DNA of 64,000 nt from Silurus meridionalis (taxonomy: Eukaryota; Chordata; Actinopteri; Siluriformes; Siluridae): positions 21,466,405 to 21,530,404 of the forward strand of contig NC_060901.1 of NCBI RefSeq assembly GCF_014805685.1, in the 5' to 3' direction. This document shows positions 47,386-58,640 of the stretch, piece by piece (position 1 is the stretch's first letter; every line of letters starts with the position of its first letter). A program made the translations under genes and the position numbers. The notes beneath the pieces are model-generated. The model saw only the letters and a list, made by a program, of their open reading frames with translations. It had not been told where the DNA came from and made no database searches.

Positions 47386-48607
47386 TATGTGTAAAATACT
47401 ACATTTAATCTAACATGGATAGCTGTATTATTTAGGGGGGTATTATGTAGGCAAGCCGAATGTAAACCCCATGCCTGAATTCCCCCCCCCTCCTCTGTTT
47501 CACACAAGCCCTTAGAATTCATTCTAATTTACTGATTTATTATCAATGGTGGAAACAATTGTGCTGATTGTGTGTATATATATAATTAAACATTTTTTTT
47601 TTTTTTTTTTTTAAGAAAGTACACTACAAGTTTGGGTCAGTGTTGAATTTTTCTTTTTAGTTTTGAAAATATAGCCTACAGTTGTGCTCTTTTTTTTTTT
47701 TTTTTTTTTTACATTCTTAAATGAATCCTGAAAAAAATCATAGCAGCCTATATTTTATTTTGCAATGTACATGTTGAATGTAAATTGAATGACTGTAAAT
47801 CAGTCAATGTAAATCATATAATCTTCTCACTTGAATTGGTTATTTTAGATGTGCCATGTCTGTGGGGAGACTTGGTGGTGATAATATCTGGGTATTTACT
47901 GTTTTCTATGCGCAAGATTATTCACTATCACAATTTAATAATTGGTTACAGTGTCTGTCTAGTGCCTTGAAGAAAATTGTCTTCTCTACATTTCAGATTG
48001 CCTGTGACTGCTGCAATCGGTGGTACCACCAATCATGTATCCAGGCGACATCACAAGTGCACTTTTTGTGTCATGCCTATCCCTAACCCTAGAAATAAAG
48101 AAGTAACACTTTTTATACACCTCTTCTATCAGTGGATTTTTATTTTGTATGGTTTTGTAAGTTTTACATGCATTTTTATTTTTTTTTTAGAGGCTGCTAT
48201 TTTTTCAGGATTCATTTAAGAATGTAAAAAACCCCAACATTAATCTTTTTTCAAATTATAAGCCTTTACAATCACTTTTTATTTAACACATCCTTGCTGA
48301 AAAAAATGGCTATATTTTCAAAACTAAAAATAAAAAATGAAACACTGATCCAAACTTGTAGTTTACTTTCTTAAGAAATAAATAAATAAAAAATGTTTAA
48401 TTATATATATACACAATCAGAACAACTGTTTCCACCATTGATAATAAATCAGAATATTAGAATGAATTCTAAGGGCTTTTGTAAAATAGAGGGGGGGTAG
48501 ATTGGGGGGATTCAGGCATGGGGTTTACATTCGGCTTGCCTAAATAATACCCCCCTAAATAATACAGCTATCCATGTTAGATTAAATGTAGTATATTACA
48601 CATACAT
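47386..48607. mobile_element. Foldback (palindromic) element with PHD-like loop
   Basis: The arms at about 47386-47750 and 48180-48607 are reverse complements, sharing TCTAACATGGATAGCTGTAT, GGTTTACATTCGGCTTGCC, TTAGAATGAATTCTAAGGGC and ATTCTTAAATGAATCCTG. The loop (about 47751-48180) carries a PHD-finger-like segment. The element lies in a larger duplicated block; the second copy (54.0-54.6 kb) has both arms but no loop. Confidence 0.8.
47849..48090 (+). pseudogene. PHD-finger-like fragment, two exon-like pieces
   Basis: ATG TGC CAT GTC TGT at 47849 reads MCHVCGETWW, an opening CxxC, and ends at a stop. After a TACATTTCAG acceptor-like site (about 47998) the frame reads IACDCCNRWYHQSCIQATS, matching the central CxxC..WYHxxC of a C4HC3 PHD finger, then FLCHAYP. 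The pieces suggest a spliced PHD finger missing its final zinc ligands. Transposons of several groups carry PHD fingers, so this may be the element's own gene rather than a host exon. Confidence 0.5.
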
Positions 48608-48816
48608 TTACTTGTGTATTTGTATCACAGCAAGTTTGGCAACTCCGAGTATGGAGGAAAAAGGTTATGTCCATGTTAATAAAATGAAATTAACTATTTC
48701 AATATTTTTTATTACTTGTGTATCCGATTAGTTTTAGTGAGTCTGGGTATTAACGCAAAATAAATACGCGGTTAGAATTCACGCAGGTGGTTTTAAAAGC
48801 AAATAAGTTCCGTAAG

Positions 48817-49137
48817 AAGCTGCACCTCAAACAGATGATGGATGTCTCGAGGGTAATGCTCTAGAATGGGTTTGGTACTCATTTTTAGGGACCAAGTACC
48901 AAAAGTGCTTAGGTACTCAATTGTTTAAAACCACAATTGAGAAGCATTGTGCTGAGGAACATTCTGAGGAACATTCTGAGGAATATTCTGATCAAATATA
49001 ATTTTGAACTAGGTTCATGGTCAGTGTGTCCAAAATGTAGAAGCTAATTCGTTTTAAGGACTTTCTGCTCTGATACAAGACTTGGTATGCATCTTCAGGA
49101 CCTGAGGCCATGTGACTGGTCACAATCATCTTGACAC
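48817..49137 (+). pseudogene. mia3 exon 16 and intron 16 fragment
   Basis: The sequence KLHLKQMMDVSR is encoded at 48817-48852, followed by a GTAATG in place of the GTAAGT donor and by intron-16-like sequence (GCTGAGGAACATTCTGA repeated). It is fused on its left to unrelated sequence and ends in a TA tract. Equivalent fragments lie at 51794-52203 and 54777-55030. Confidence 0.8.
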
Positions 49138-49356
<219 letters not shown>

Positions 49357-49359
49357 CTT

Positions 49360-49740
49360 CTTGACTTGAAGAGGTGCACTTTCTCCTGTATCACCTCATT
49401 AACTGTCCGTGTGGAAACATAGCAAAGGCTCTTATTGATGTCCACACGTCTTTGCACTTATTATACTTGTTATAGCCTTTATATTTAATCACTGTACATA
49501 TGCTTACATAAATATCACATGCTGTACATATGATACATGTTTATCTGCACTATTTGCACGAGTGCTACTTTTTTGCACTTCTGGTAGATGCCAAACTGCA
49601 TTTCGTTGCTGTGTACCTGTACTATGCAATGACAATCAATTTCTATCTATCTATCTATTCTATCTATCTATCTATCTATCTATCTATGATCGATCGATCA
49701 ATCTATCAAATATTAATATGATGTGAGGTCCAGTTAACAG
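49360..49740. other. Unassigned DNA with TATC microsatellite
   Basis: The segment includes GTACATATGCTTACATAAAT and CATTTCGTTGCTGTGTACCT, the kind of 3' tail seen on some fish LINE/SINE copies, followed by (TATC)n at about 49642-49690. No open frame is convincing. Confidence 0.4.
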
Positions 49741-49799
49741 CTAAAACAGGTAGAAGTAATAACTACTTTTTACTGAAGTACATGTCAGAGCCAAGACTT

Positions 49800-49961
49800 C
49801 TTTACTTTCACTTAAGTAAAAAGATATAATCAGTACTTCATCTTTTACCCGAGTATTTTAAAACATCTTTACTTAAGTAGAAGTACAGATACTCATGTTT
49901 TAAAATACTCGGGTAAAAGATGAAGTACTGATTATATCTTTTTACTTAAGTGAAAGTAAAG
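49800..49961. repeat. Perfect 66-bp-arm palindrome
   Basis: The arms 49800-49865 and 49896-49961 are exact reverse complements, separated by 30 bp. They contain ACTTTCACTTAAGTAAAAAG and ACTTCATCTTTTACCCGAGT. Motifs like ACTTAAGTAAA also occur in the MITE at 31.5 kb, so it may be the end pair of a small hAT-type element. Confidence 0.9.
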
Positions 49962-50337
49962 TTTATGCTAATAATAAATCACATTGCTAACTGAATTCTA
50001 TAAACTGTAGGAAAATGGTTATAAATAATGTATAACTTTAAATAAGATCTGGAGAAAATGCCGCTTTTTTTTGATTGCGCGTCTAATCTTGTTCTTACGG
50101 TATGGGTGCTTAAGATGAGCGAATCCGAATCATCCAGGTAAAATAACCCGATTCTTTATATGACTCGGGATTCATGAATCATTCTCTTCATTTACTCGGA
50201 TCACTTGAGTCTTTGGTTATTTTGCCACCAGATATAAATACAAATTGTAAATTACACCATTAATTGTTAGCAAGAAACTGTAGCAACAAGTAGCTGACTG
50301 GGTTGTTCAGGAAACTTCCTTTATGTTCAGAAACACA

Positions 50338-51625
50338 AGAAACTCAAAATGGCGAATTCTATGCGAGTCCTCGCTGATCCACCTGAACCGTGGGATTCAG
50401 CGGATCTGTCGGACTCGTAGCGCGGAGCGAAACAGCAGAATCCGAGAGATTTGTGAATAAGATTCATGATTCCACGGATGAATTGTGAGAACATTCGGTG
50501 AGTGCCCTCTAGTGGAATTTCCTGGCAAAAGCAGGAAGAATCCCTACTGATTCAAGTGACTCAGGGACTCGTGAGAGTCGGATCAGTTCACGGAGTGATT
50601 AGATTCACGGAGTGAATGATTCAGATTCGGATTTCTCATCTCCAGTGCTTCCTCACATGTGGCAAAGCTTTAGCAAGGACTGTGGGAAAAACAACATGGG
50701 AGAAAATGGTGACATCTGGTGGACAAAAGTAGAACAAGTCATTCCTGCCACATCCTTAGAATAAATTACAACACCTGAATAGAAATGAGAGATAATCAAA
50801 TATGTATAATTATATAAGAATAAATATACATAGATAAAAACTAAATTAAATTTTTAAAAAAATCAGATCATCCTCTACATATATATTTTGTATCACTGTG
50901 CATATTGTTCACTCAGTTCACTGACTGTAGGGGTCTAGCTGACGGATAATTTTGGGTCTGATCTAATTTCTCTGTTTATGTGTATTATAAAATAAGGTTA
51001 GTTTTACTGGAATTTTTACTGGAATTTTTACTGGAATTTTTACTGGAATTTTTACTGGAATTTTTACTGGAATTTTTACTGGAATTTTTACTGGAATTTT
51101 TACTGGAATTTTTACTGGAATTTTTACTGGAATTTTTACTGGAATTTTTACTGGAATTTTTACTGGAATTTTTACTGGAATTTTTTTTTTGTTTATTATT
51201 TTGGCCTCGTCCTACCCTGAAGTCACGCCTTTCTACAGTTGTGTGTGTATATACTGTATATATGAATGGTTACTTGTTTTACAATATACCAACACCTTTT
51301 TTTGTGGAAAACCTTTTGTGTGTATGTCATTTCTGATTTCTATTATAAAAGGTATCAATCCCTTGAATCCTGAGCTAATTACTCTGTGTGGCCTAACCCT
51401 AGACCGAGTCGTAACAAATGTGATATATTTAAAACAAAATAATTAAAAGCTATAAGCAGAACGGAAAAATCTTGGTCTTTTTATGAATGTGTTCTAGGCT
51501 CATATAATCACAAAATTCATCACTAAACATGTAAATTGTCTTAACTGGAGGAATGAAAGAGCATTCAATGTACTGCTTGCACTACAATTTAATTGCGATC
51601 TCTGCTCTGAGCTACTTTTAAATAA
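50338..51625 (-). repeat. Right arm of the inverted repeat, with 12-bp expansion
   Basis: This is the reverse complement of about 42700-43830. It differs by small indels and by a 12-bp tandem array absent from the left arm. The 6.5 kb between the arms holds the LINE, Tc1, aida, hAT and foldback features. Confidence 0.88.
51001..51183. repeat. 12-bp minisatellite, 15 units
   Basis: TTTTTACTGGAA is repeated 15 times without error. The left arm has a single ATTCCAGTAAAA at the matching place (about 43158). The array opens a LLEF-repeat frame that is not a protein. Confidence 0.95.
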
Positions 51626-51793
51626 CCAGGGGTGCAAAATTCCAGGAATTTCCAAGAACTTTCCGCGGGAATTAACAAAATATCATGTTAGACGATTTCA
51701 GGGAACTAAAATGTAGTTTTAAAAAAAGCTTATGATCAAACTAAAGGTTTGTATACATTTTCTTTCTTTTATTTTTCTTTTCTTTTTTTCTAG

Positions 51794-52203
51794 ACAAAAT
51801 GGAGATCAGCTTAAGCTGCACCTCAAACAGATGATGGATGCCTCGAGGGCAATGCTCTAGTGATTTTTAGGGTCCAAGTATCAAAAGTGCTTAGGTACTC
51901 AATTGTTTAAAACTTCAATTGAGAAGCATTGTGCTGAGGAACATTCTGATCAAATATGGGTGTTGCTAATGCTCCAGTGCCACCTACAGGTATGTAGTTG
52001 TTTGACATTGCAATTGAGGAAGAACATGCTGAGGAACATTCTGAGGAATATTCTGATCAAATATAATTTTGAACTAGGTTCATGGTCAGTGTGTCCAAAA
52101 TGTAGAAGCTAATTCGTTTTAAGGACTTTCTGCTCTGATACAAGACTTGGTATGCATCTTCAGGACCTGAGGCCATGTGACTGGTCACAATCATCTTGAC
52201 ACC
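51794..52203 (+). pseudogene. mia3 exon 16 and intron 16 fragment
   Basis: After a TTTTTTTCTAG acceptor the exon (51794-51848) reads KLHLKQMMDASR, with a base loss shifting the frame at its start (ACAAAATGG instead of ACAAAAATG). Intron-16-like sequence continues to CATCTTGACACCC at about 52203. Confidence 0.8.
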
Positions 52204-52368
52204 CTAATATATATATATATAATTATAAATATAGATATGTACACATATACATACATATATATATATATAATTATAAATATAGATATGTACACATATACAT
52301 ACATATATATATATATAATTATAAATATAGATATGTACACATATACATACATATATATATATATATAT
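52204..52368. repeat. 48-bp tandem repeat, three units
   Basis: AATTATAAATATAGATATGT recurs at 52221, 52269 and 52317, an exact 48-bp period that includes a TA run. A single unit with the same flanks is at about 62078-62120. Confidence 0.92.
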
Positions 52369-52369
52369 C

Positions 52370-53360
52370 TCTCAAACAGATCATAATTACTCACCTGGAT
52401 ACAGTATTTTAGGTAAACTACTAATGTTATGACTAAAATTCTGAATTCAGTGTATAAATAGACACACACATTTAATTAATAGTGTTTAATTTAGAGCGTC
52501 GGTGCTCGTTCGGCGCTCGTGTTTTCCGGAGCTGGACAGCAGTAATAAACAACCCAGTAATAAGAAATGTGCCACATGAAGCGTTTGGAGACCCTTCTGT
52601 TTTAGAACCAGGCGTGTGAGAGAGTGAAGCTTTTCAGCTATTTTTTGTATTTCTAGTCAAAGGGGGTGGTGGGGGTGGGCATGTACACTAAACAACCAAA
52701 CGTTTGTGGACACCCAAGAATAAAAAAATCCCATTCCACATTGAGTTCCCATTTTCCCTAATAGTAATTTCTACTGTTCTGGGAAGATGTTCCACTCGTT
52801 TTTGTGGAAATTTGTGAGATTTTGGTCATCCACAGTGGTGAGGAGAGCAGATCTTCATGGAGCTGGACATTTTGTGCACTTTGTGGAACAGGTTTGGGTC
52901 TCCTAGTTCAGGTGAAGGGGAACATTTCTGAGACATCGTAAACAAACTTGGGAAAGATCCACATACGGGTGGGAGAAAGTATATACTTTTTGCATATACT
53001 CAATGTATTAAAGGTGATTGTGTGTGTGTGTTTTCTAGTTAATCGCTGCCATGCCCTGGGACTGGAGTCTGGGTCTGGCGTTTCCCGTCATTCCGCGGAA
53101 TCCTATACTTGATGCAGCTGTGATGGGAGTTTCCACCGTGCTGGTGTTCCTTGCTGTAAGATTACCTTTTGATCGCTAATAATTACAACAAAGTCTGCAG
53201 TCATATCGGTATTTAGAGGTTGACCGATATTGTATAGCCAGTTTGGACTTAAAAAAAAAAAAACCCAAAAAACACTTCGAATAAACAGCATGTTGCAATT
53301 CCGTGATACTTCCGGTATTGTCCAGATCTGTTCGAAAAACCATGAATCTGACCTCTGCCT
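52370..53360 (+). pseudogene. mia3 intron 6 block and exon 7 fragment
   Basis: The dispersed block (minisatellite remnant near 52.50 kb, GGACAGCAGTAATAA, GTTTGTGGACACCC, GTATATACTTTTTGCATATA) is followed by an exon 7 homologue at 53039-53155. It is open but has lost PED of PEDWRPGP and five codons (LWRTV) at the end of the membrane span. Intron-7-like sequence continues to about 53355, where a segmental duplication starts. Positions 52980-53355 are nearly identical to 57893-58250. Confidence 0.85.
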
Positions 53361-54940
53361 TGACAATCTAGAAGCTAGAAGCTAACCCGGTGTTCTGTTC
53401 TACATTGTTGATAGTTTTCATACAACAGCTTTTATGATGCAGAAGCCACTTTAGTTTTTGATTGTGAATATATTATTCAGCTTGTTTTGTTATTTATTTC
53501 AGAAATTCTTGTGATATATTCAGTTTGTGCAGGTCTGACTTTAATAAAATAGTGTTTAAATATTACTTTGTCTTTAAGTCAGTTTTGTGTTTGTATAGAA
53601 CATAACGCATAAAAGGGCATTAATGGGAACATTAAAGAACGTAATGTAATCAACAAAGTAATTGAGTTACTTTTTGAATGAAGTAACGAGTAACTGTAAC
53701 TAGTTACTATTTTTTAGTAACTATATATATATATATATATACAAGCGATCAAAATTAGAGAACAATTTATAAACAATTGAACAATTCTGAAATAATGTCA
53801 TCTTCACTGCTCAACAGTTGAAGGAGTTTTTGTCCTGTCTATATCATTCTACCAGAACACCTTTTCCACAAATTAACTAAGGCATTTAAAAAAAAACATT
53901 ATTTTGCAGAAAACACACTGATCAAAATTAGAGAACACTTTGTATGTGTAAAATACTACATTTAATCTAACATGGATAGCTGTATTATTTAGGGGGTATT
54001 ATGTAGGCAAGCGAATGTAAACCCCATGCCTGAATTCCCTCCTCTGTTTCACACAAGCCCTTAGAATTCATTCTAATTTACTGATTTATTATCAATGGTG
54101 GAAACAATTGTGCTGATTGTGTGTATATATATAATTAAACATTTTTTTTTTTTTAGAGGCTGCTATTTTTCAGGATTCATTTAAGAATGTAAAAACCCCA
54201 ACATTAATCTTTTTCAAATTATAAGCCTTTACAATCACTTTTTATTTAACACATCCTTGCTGAAAAAAATGGCTATATTTTCAAAACTAAAATAAAAATG
54301 AAACACTGATCCAAACTTGTAGTTTACTTTCTTAAGAAATAAATAAATAAAAAATGTTTAATTATATATATACACAATCAGAACAACTGTTTCCACCATT
54401 GATAATAAATCAGAATATTAGAATGAATTCTAAGGGCTTTTGTAAAATAGAGGGGGGTAGATTGGGGGGATTCAGGCATGGGGTTTACATTCGGCTTGCC
54501 TAAATAATACCCCCCTAAATAATACAGCTATCCATGTTAGATTAAATGTAGTATATTACACATACATTTACTTGTGTATTTGTATCACAGCAAGTTTGGC
54601 AACTCCGAGTATGGAGGAAAAAGGTTATGTCCATGTTAATAAAATGAAATTAACTATTTCAATATTTTTTATTACTTGTGTATCCGATTAGTTTTAGTGA
54701 GTCTGGGTATTAACGCAAAATAAATACGCGGTTAGAATTCACGCAGGTGGTTTTAAAAGCAAATAAGTTCCGTAAGAAGCTGCACCTCAAACAGATGATG
54801 GATGTCTCGAGGGTAATGCTCTAGAATGGGTTTGGTACTCATTTTTAGGGACCAAGTACCAAAAGTGCTTAGGTACTCAATTGTTTAAAACCACAATTGA
54901 GAAGCATTGTGCTGAGGAACATTCTGAGGAACATTCTGGT
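53360..54940 (+). repeat. Segmental duplication, copy B
   Basis: Matches 46709-48960 in order: hAT right end, short TA tract, foldback left arm, foldback right arm, mia3 exon-16 fragment (54777-54812) and intron 16. The 0.5-kb loop of the foldback element, with the PHD-like segment, is missing, with the join in a T-run at about 54142-54154. Confidence 0.9.
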
Positions 54941-55680
54941 CAAATATGGGTGCTGCCAATGCTCTAGTACCACCACCAGGTTCAATAGTGTAAAACCTCA
55001 ATTGTGGAGGACCAATTAACGTTTAATTTGTTTATTCTGTAGATCGAGGCTACTCTTTCGGTCATCGGAGACGAGCAGACTCGTTGTTTTAGAAACTTCA
55101 TGGCTGAACAGAAAGTGAGACGAGAACTCGAAGGTATTTATAAGCAACTAATATTTATATATAATATCCATTGCTATTAAAATTAAAACGTTTACTTATG
55201 CATGTGGTTGAATTCAACAAATAATTATGCTACGTTAATAACTAGAGGTCGAGCGAAGCGATAGTGGATTTTATGGATAGCGATAGTATGGATTTTTGAC
55301 GATCGTTCCAGCAGTCAACTATCGGTGCCTTGACCTCTGTTAATAACTAACAGAAATTTTAGTTTGAAAGCCACATTTTATTATCAAAAAAGATATATGA
55401 TGAGTAAACTATATATTAAAAAAGTTCAAACATGTCTCTAGTATTGTTCAAAAGGTCGTTCTAAATGTGGGGGCAGGTTTGTGGAGCCCTGGTGTAATAT
55501 TTATATAAATTATAAAAAAAAAAAATTCCGCCCTCCAGAGAAATATCGGAAGGTCATGCATGACCAAACGATCATGAAAAACGAGTAGACCCACCTGAAG
55601 AAACCAGTACAAGAAGCTCCAACAGAGACTGGAAAAAACAACCGAGTTGTACCACCAGAAAGAAAACATTACACACACAC
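54777..55680 (+). pseudogene. mia3 exons 16-18 fragment
   Basis: Exon 16 piece at 54777-54812, exon 17 at 55043-55133 (full length, open, TLSVIGDEQTR), intron 17, then exon 18 from about 55539. Exon 18 has a TAG in place of AAG (NEK to NE-stop) near 55585, an inserted base before CCAGTACAAG, and ends without its donor in a CA tract near 55673. Confidence 0.85.
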
Positions 55681-55699
55681 ATACACTGATTTATTGCAT

Positions 55700-56547
55700 T
55701 GTGTAGCGTCTATGGGAGTCACGTGACAACAGAACAAACGATTCGGAGTTGAGGAGTCGAGAGATAAACGACTCGATACATTTTTAGAGATTTTGCATTG
55801 CTTTTTTTTGCCGTCGAGGTTACTATAGCAACGACCCAAACAGAAAACGTTTAAGATCGCGTGTGACTCTCTACACCCTTAAACACGTTGCAAGACGCAT
55901 TTACACCACGTTTATTTCTACCGCTGCAGAAGTAATTGATGTGTATTTACTCTCCTGATCTCTCAAACAGATCATAATTACTCACCTGGATACAGTATTT
56001 CAGGTAAACTACTAATGTTCTGACTAAAATGTCTGATTTCAGTATATAAATACAAACACATTTAATTAATAGTGTTTAATTTAGAGCGTCGGTGCTCGTT
56101 CGGCGCTCGTGTTTTTCCGGCGCACCTTCGTTCGGCGCTCGTGTTTTTCCGGCGCACCTTCGTTCGGCGCTCGTGTTTTTCCGGCGCACCTTCGTTCGGC
56201 GCTCGTGTTTTTCCGGCGCACCTTCGTTCGGCGCTCGTGTTTTTCCGGAGCTGGACAGCAGTAATAAACAACCCAGTAACACTAACAGCCAAAAGTTTGT
56301 GGACACCCAAGTGGTGAGGTGAGAAGCTCTGGGGTGCATTCAGCATGAAAAATTCAGTATTGTTTGAGCTCTATAGCAGGCCACTCAAGATCTTCCACAC
56401 ACATCCAGCCCATGGAGAGCAGATCTTCATGGAGCTGGACATTTTGTGCACTTTGTGGAACAGGTTTGGGTCTCCTAGTTCAGGTGAAGGGAACATTTCT
56501 GAGACGTCGTAAACAAACTTGGGAAAGATCCACATACGGGTGGGAAA
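55700..56547. repeat. mia3 intron-6 dispersed block with 32-bp minisatellite
   Basis: Contains GGAGTCACGTGAC, GTTACTATAGCAACGACCC and CTCACCTGGATACAGTATTT, then about five identical 32-bp units (56093-56245) of the CCTTCGTTCGGCGCTCGTG family with one extra T relative to the 31-bp form, then the GGACAGCAGTAATAA block. Long frames on both strands here are repeat artefacts. Confidence 0.88.
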
Positions 56548-57890
56548 ACATTAAATCTGATTAACATTAAATTAAATTAAATAGGACTGAACGCACAGCA
56601 GCAACTCTGATCTAAAGATAGAATTGTTGAATATAAGATCTCATAATATCCACCCTCATAGACAATATCAAGCAGAATCCTAGATTTTTATTCAGCACGG
56701 TTGCAAAATGAACAGGAAATAAAAGCACTGCACTCACATGCACACCATCATTAGGTAGTAATGATTTCATGAACCTTTTTAATAATAAAGTTGAAAACAT
56801 CAGGCAAGAAATCCAGACGGTTAATATAAATCCAAATTATTTCACAAGTAACCCTGTAGACAGCAGTGTCAATATAACATACAATCAACTACAAAGCTTT
56901 ACTCCTATTCATGAGAATGACTTAATTTTATTAATTTCCTTATTAAAATCATCAACCTGCATTCTCGATCCCTCGCCTACAAGTTGCGAGAGATGGTGTT
57001 TCTGTTTCAGCGTGTACGGCTGTCAAAGACCGTGGTGTGATTATTGACCCGAGTCTTTCCTTTGAGGCTCACGTGAATAATATCACCAGGATCGCCTTCT
57101 TTCACCTTAGAAATATTGCTAAAATTAGAAATATGATGTTGTTACAGGATGTAGAAAATTTTGTTGATGCTTTTGTTACATCTAGATTAGACTACTGTAA
57201 CGCTTTACTGTCTGGGTGCGTGAGTAAGTGCAGAAATAAGCTTCAGTTAGTTCAGAATGCAGCAGCAAGAGTCCTCACGAGATCTAAAAAATATGACCAC
57301 ATCACCCCTGTTTTAATCATCTACACTGCTCCCAATCAAATCTCACATTGATTATAAAATACTACTACTGACGTATAAAGCACTTATTGGTCTCGCGCCG
57401 CAGAAAAGCCTGTAGTTAATGTCAACAGTCTGCTACATTGACTCAGGACTACTTTTCTCTTCTGATCATTTACATTTACATTCGGGCATCTAGCAGACGC
57501 CCTTATCCAGAGCGACGTACAAAAGTGCTTTGAGTCTCTAGAAATGAATAAATCTACACTGGTACAAAAGATTACAAACTTAATAGAAATATAACTCTTG
57601 ATTTCTACAAACTTGGGAAGTGCTCATTTCATCATCACTGTAACCCGCAACATCGTATATCTGCTATAAATGGACATTCGGTGCAACCCAGATAAGGACG
57701 GGTTCCCTCTTGAGTCTGGTTCCTCTCAAGGTTTCTTTCCTTGTCACAGTCGCCACCGGCTCAGTCATCAGGGACAAACTTACTTATAAACAACATATTC
57801 ACTTTTAATCACCACATTATCTGTGTAAAGCTGCTTTGAGACAATGTTCATTATTAAAAGCGCTATACAAATAAAAATGAATTAAATGGA
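56548..57890 (+). mobile_element. Internally deleted LINE (Rex/CR1/L2-like) with 3' tail
   Basis: The + strand encodes NLFNNKVENIRQEIQ and SSTCILDPSPTSC (start of the reverse-transcriptase domain), then jumps to VIIDPSLSFEAHVNNITRIA, FHLRNIAKIR, DAFVTSRLDYCNALLSG and LQLVQNAAARVLT (end of the domain). The catalytic FADD-box part is deleted. The 3' region has GCAGACGCCCTTATCCAGAG and ends AGCGCTATACAAATAAAAAT-GAATTAAAT. It interrupts the intron-6 block, whose GGGTGGGAAA end (56547) resumes at 57892. Confidence 0.85.
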
Positions 57891-57891
57891 A

Positions 57892-58640
57892 AAAGTATAT
57901 ACTTTTTGCATATACTCAATGTATTAAAGGTGATTGTGTGTGTGTGTTTTCTAGTTAATCGCTGCCATGCCCTGGGACTGGAGTCTGGGTCTGGCGTTTC
58001 CCGTCATTCCGCGGAATCCTATACTTGATGCAGCTGTGATGGGAGTTTCCACCGTGCTGGTGTTCCTTGCTGTAAGATTACCTTTTGATCGCTAATAATT
58101 ACAACAAAGTCTGCAGTCATATCGGTATTTAGAGGTTGACCGATATTGTATAGCCAGTTTGGACTTAAAAAAAACCCAAAAAACACTTCGAATAAACAGC
58201 ATGTTGCAATTCCGTGATACTTCCGGTATTGTCCAGATCTGTTCGAAAAACCATGAATCTGACCTCTGCTTTGTCTCCTCAGGTCAAGAGAAGGCAGTCT
58301 CTCTGTAAGTTCACTTCGTTCGCTTGTTTATAGCAGCGATCTTTTCTTTTGTTGGTTTTATCACAATAAAACGCATCGTATTGTATTTATTTAAATATGG
58401 TTTATCAGTGACAGAGAAACAGCTTCGCGAGAAGATCCAGCAGCTCATCATTGAGGAATTGGAAGTGCTTCAAAAAGGCAATGAACTCAACAACACGGTG
58501 AAGTCTTTTTTTTTTCTTTTCTTTGAATTGAATTGGAATAAAATACATAGTACAAAGTTTTCTTTAGCACTAATTGAAGTATCAGGAAACCCTCAAAAGT
58601 ACGATGAAGAGCGCTCAAAGATGAACAATATTTATTTGTA
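57892..58640 (+). pseudogene. mia3 exons 7-9 and exon 12 fragment
   Basis: Exon 7 homologue 57955-58071 (same lesions as at 53039-53155), exon 8 at 58283-58304, exon 9 at 58409-58497 (open: ELEVLQKGNELNNT). The sequence then jumps from intron 9 into the end of exon 12 (about 58575-58620, with one base lost in the Lys run), so exons 10 and 11 are missing. Confidence 0.85.

Larger units (their letters stand above)
46709..48960 (+). repeat. Segmental duplication, copy A
   Basis: The block from AATCTAGAAGCTAGAAGCTA (inside the hAT element) through the foldback element to the mia3 exon-16 fragment recurs in the same order at 53360-54940. Differences are mainly indels: longer TA tract and the presence of the foldback loop here. 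Confidence 0.9.

Noticed and set aside
50980..51336. LLEF-repeat frame that could look like a repeat protein
   Set aside because: It is the translation of the 12-bp array TTTTTACTGGAA.
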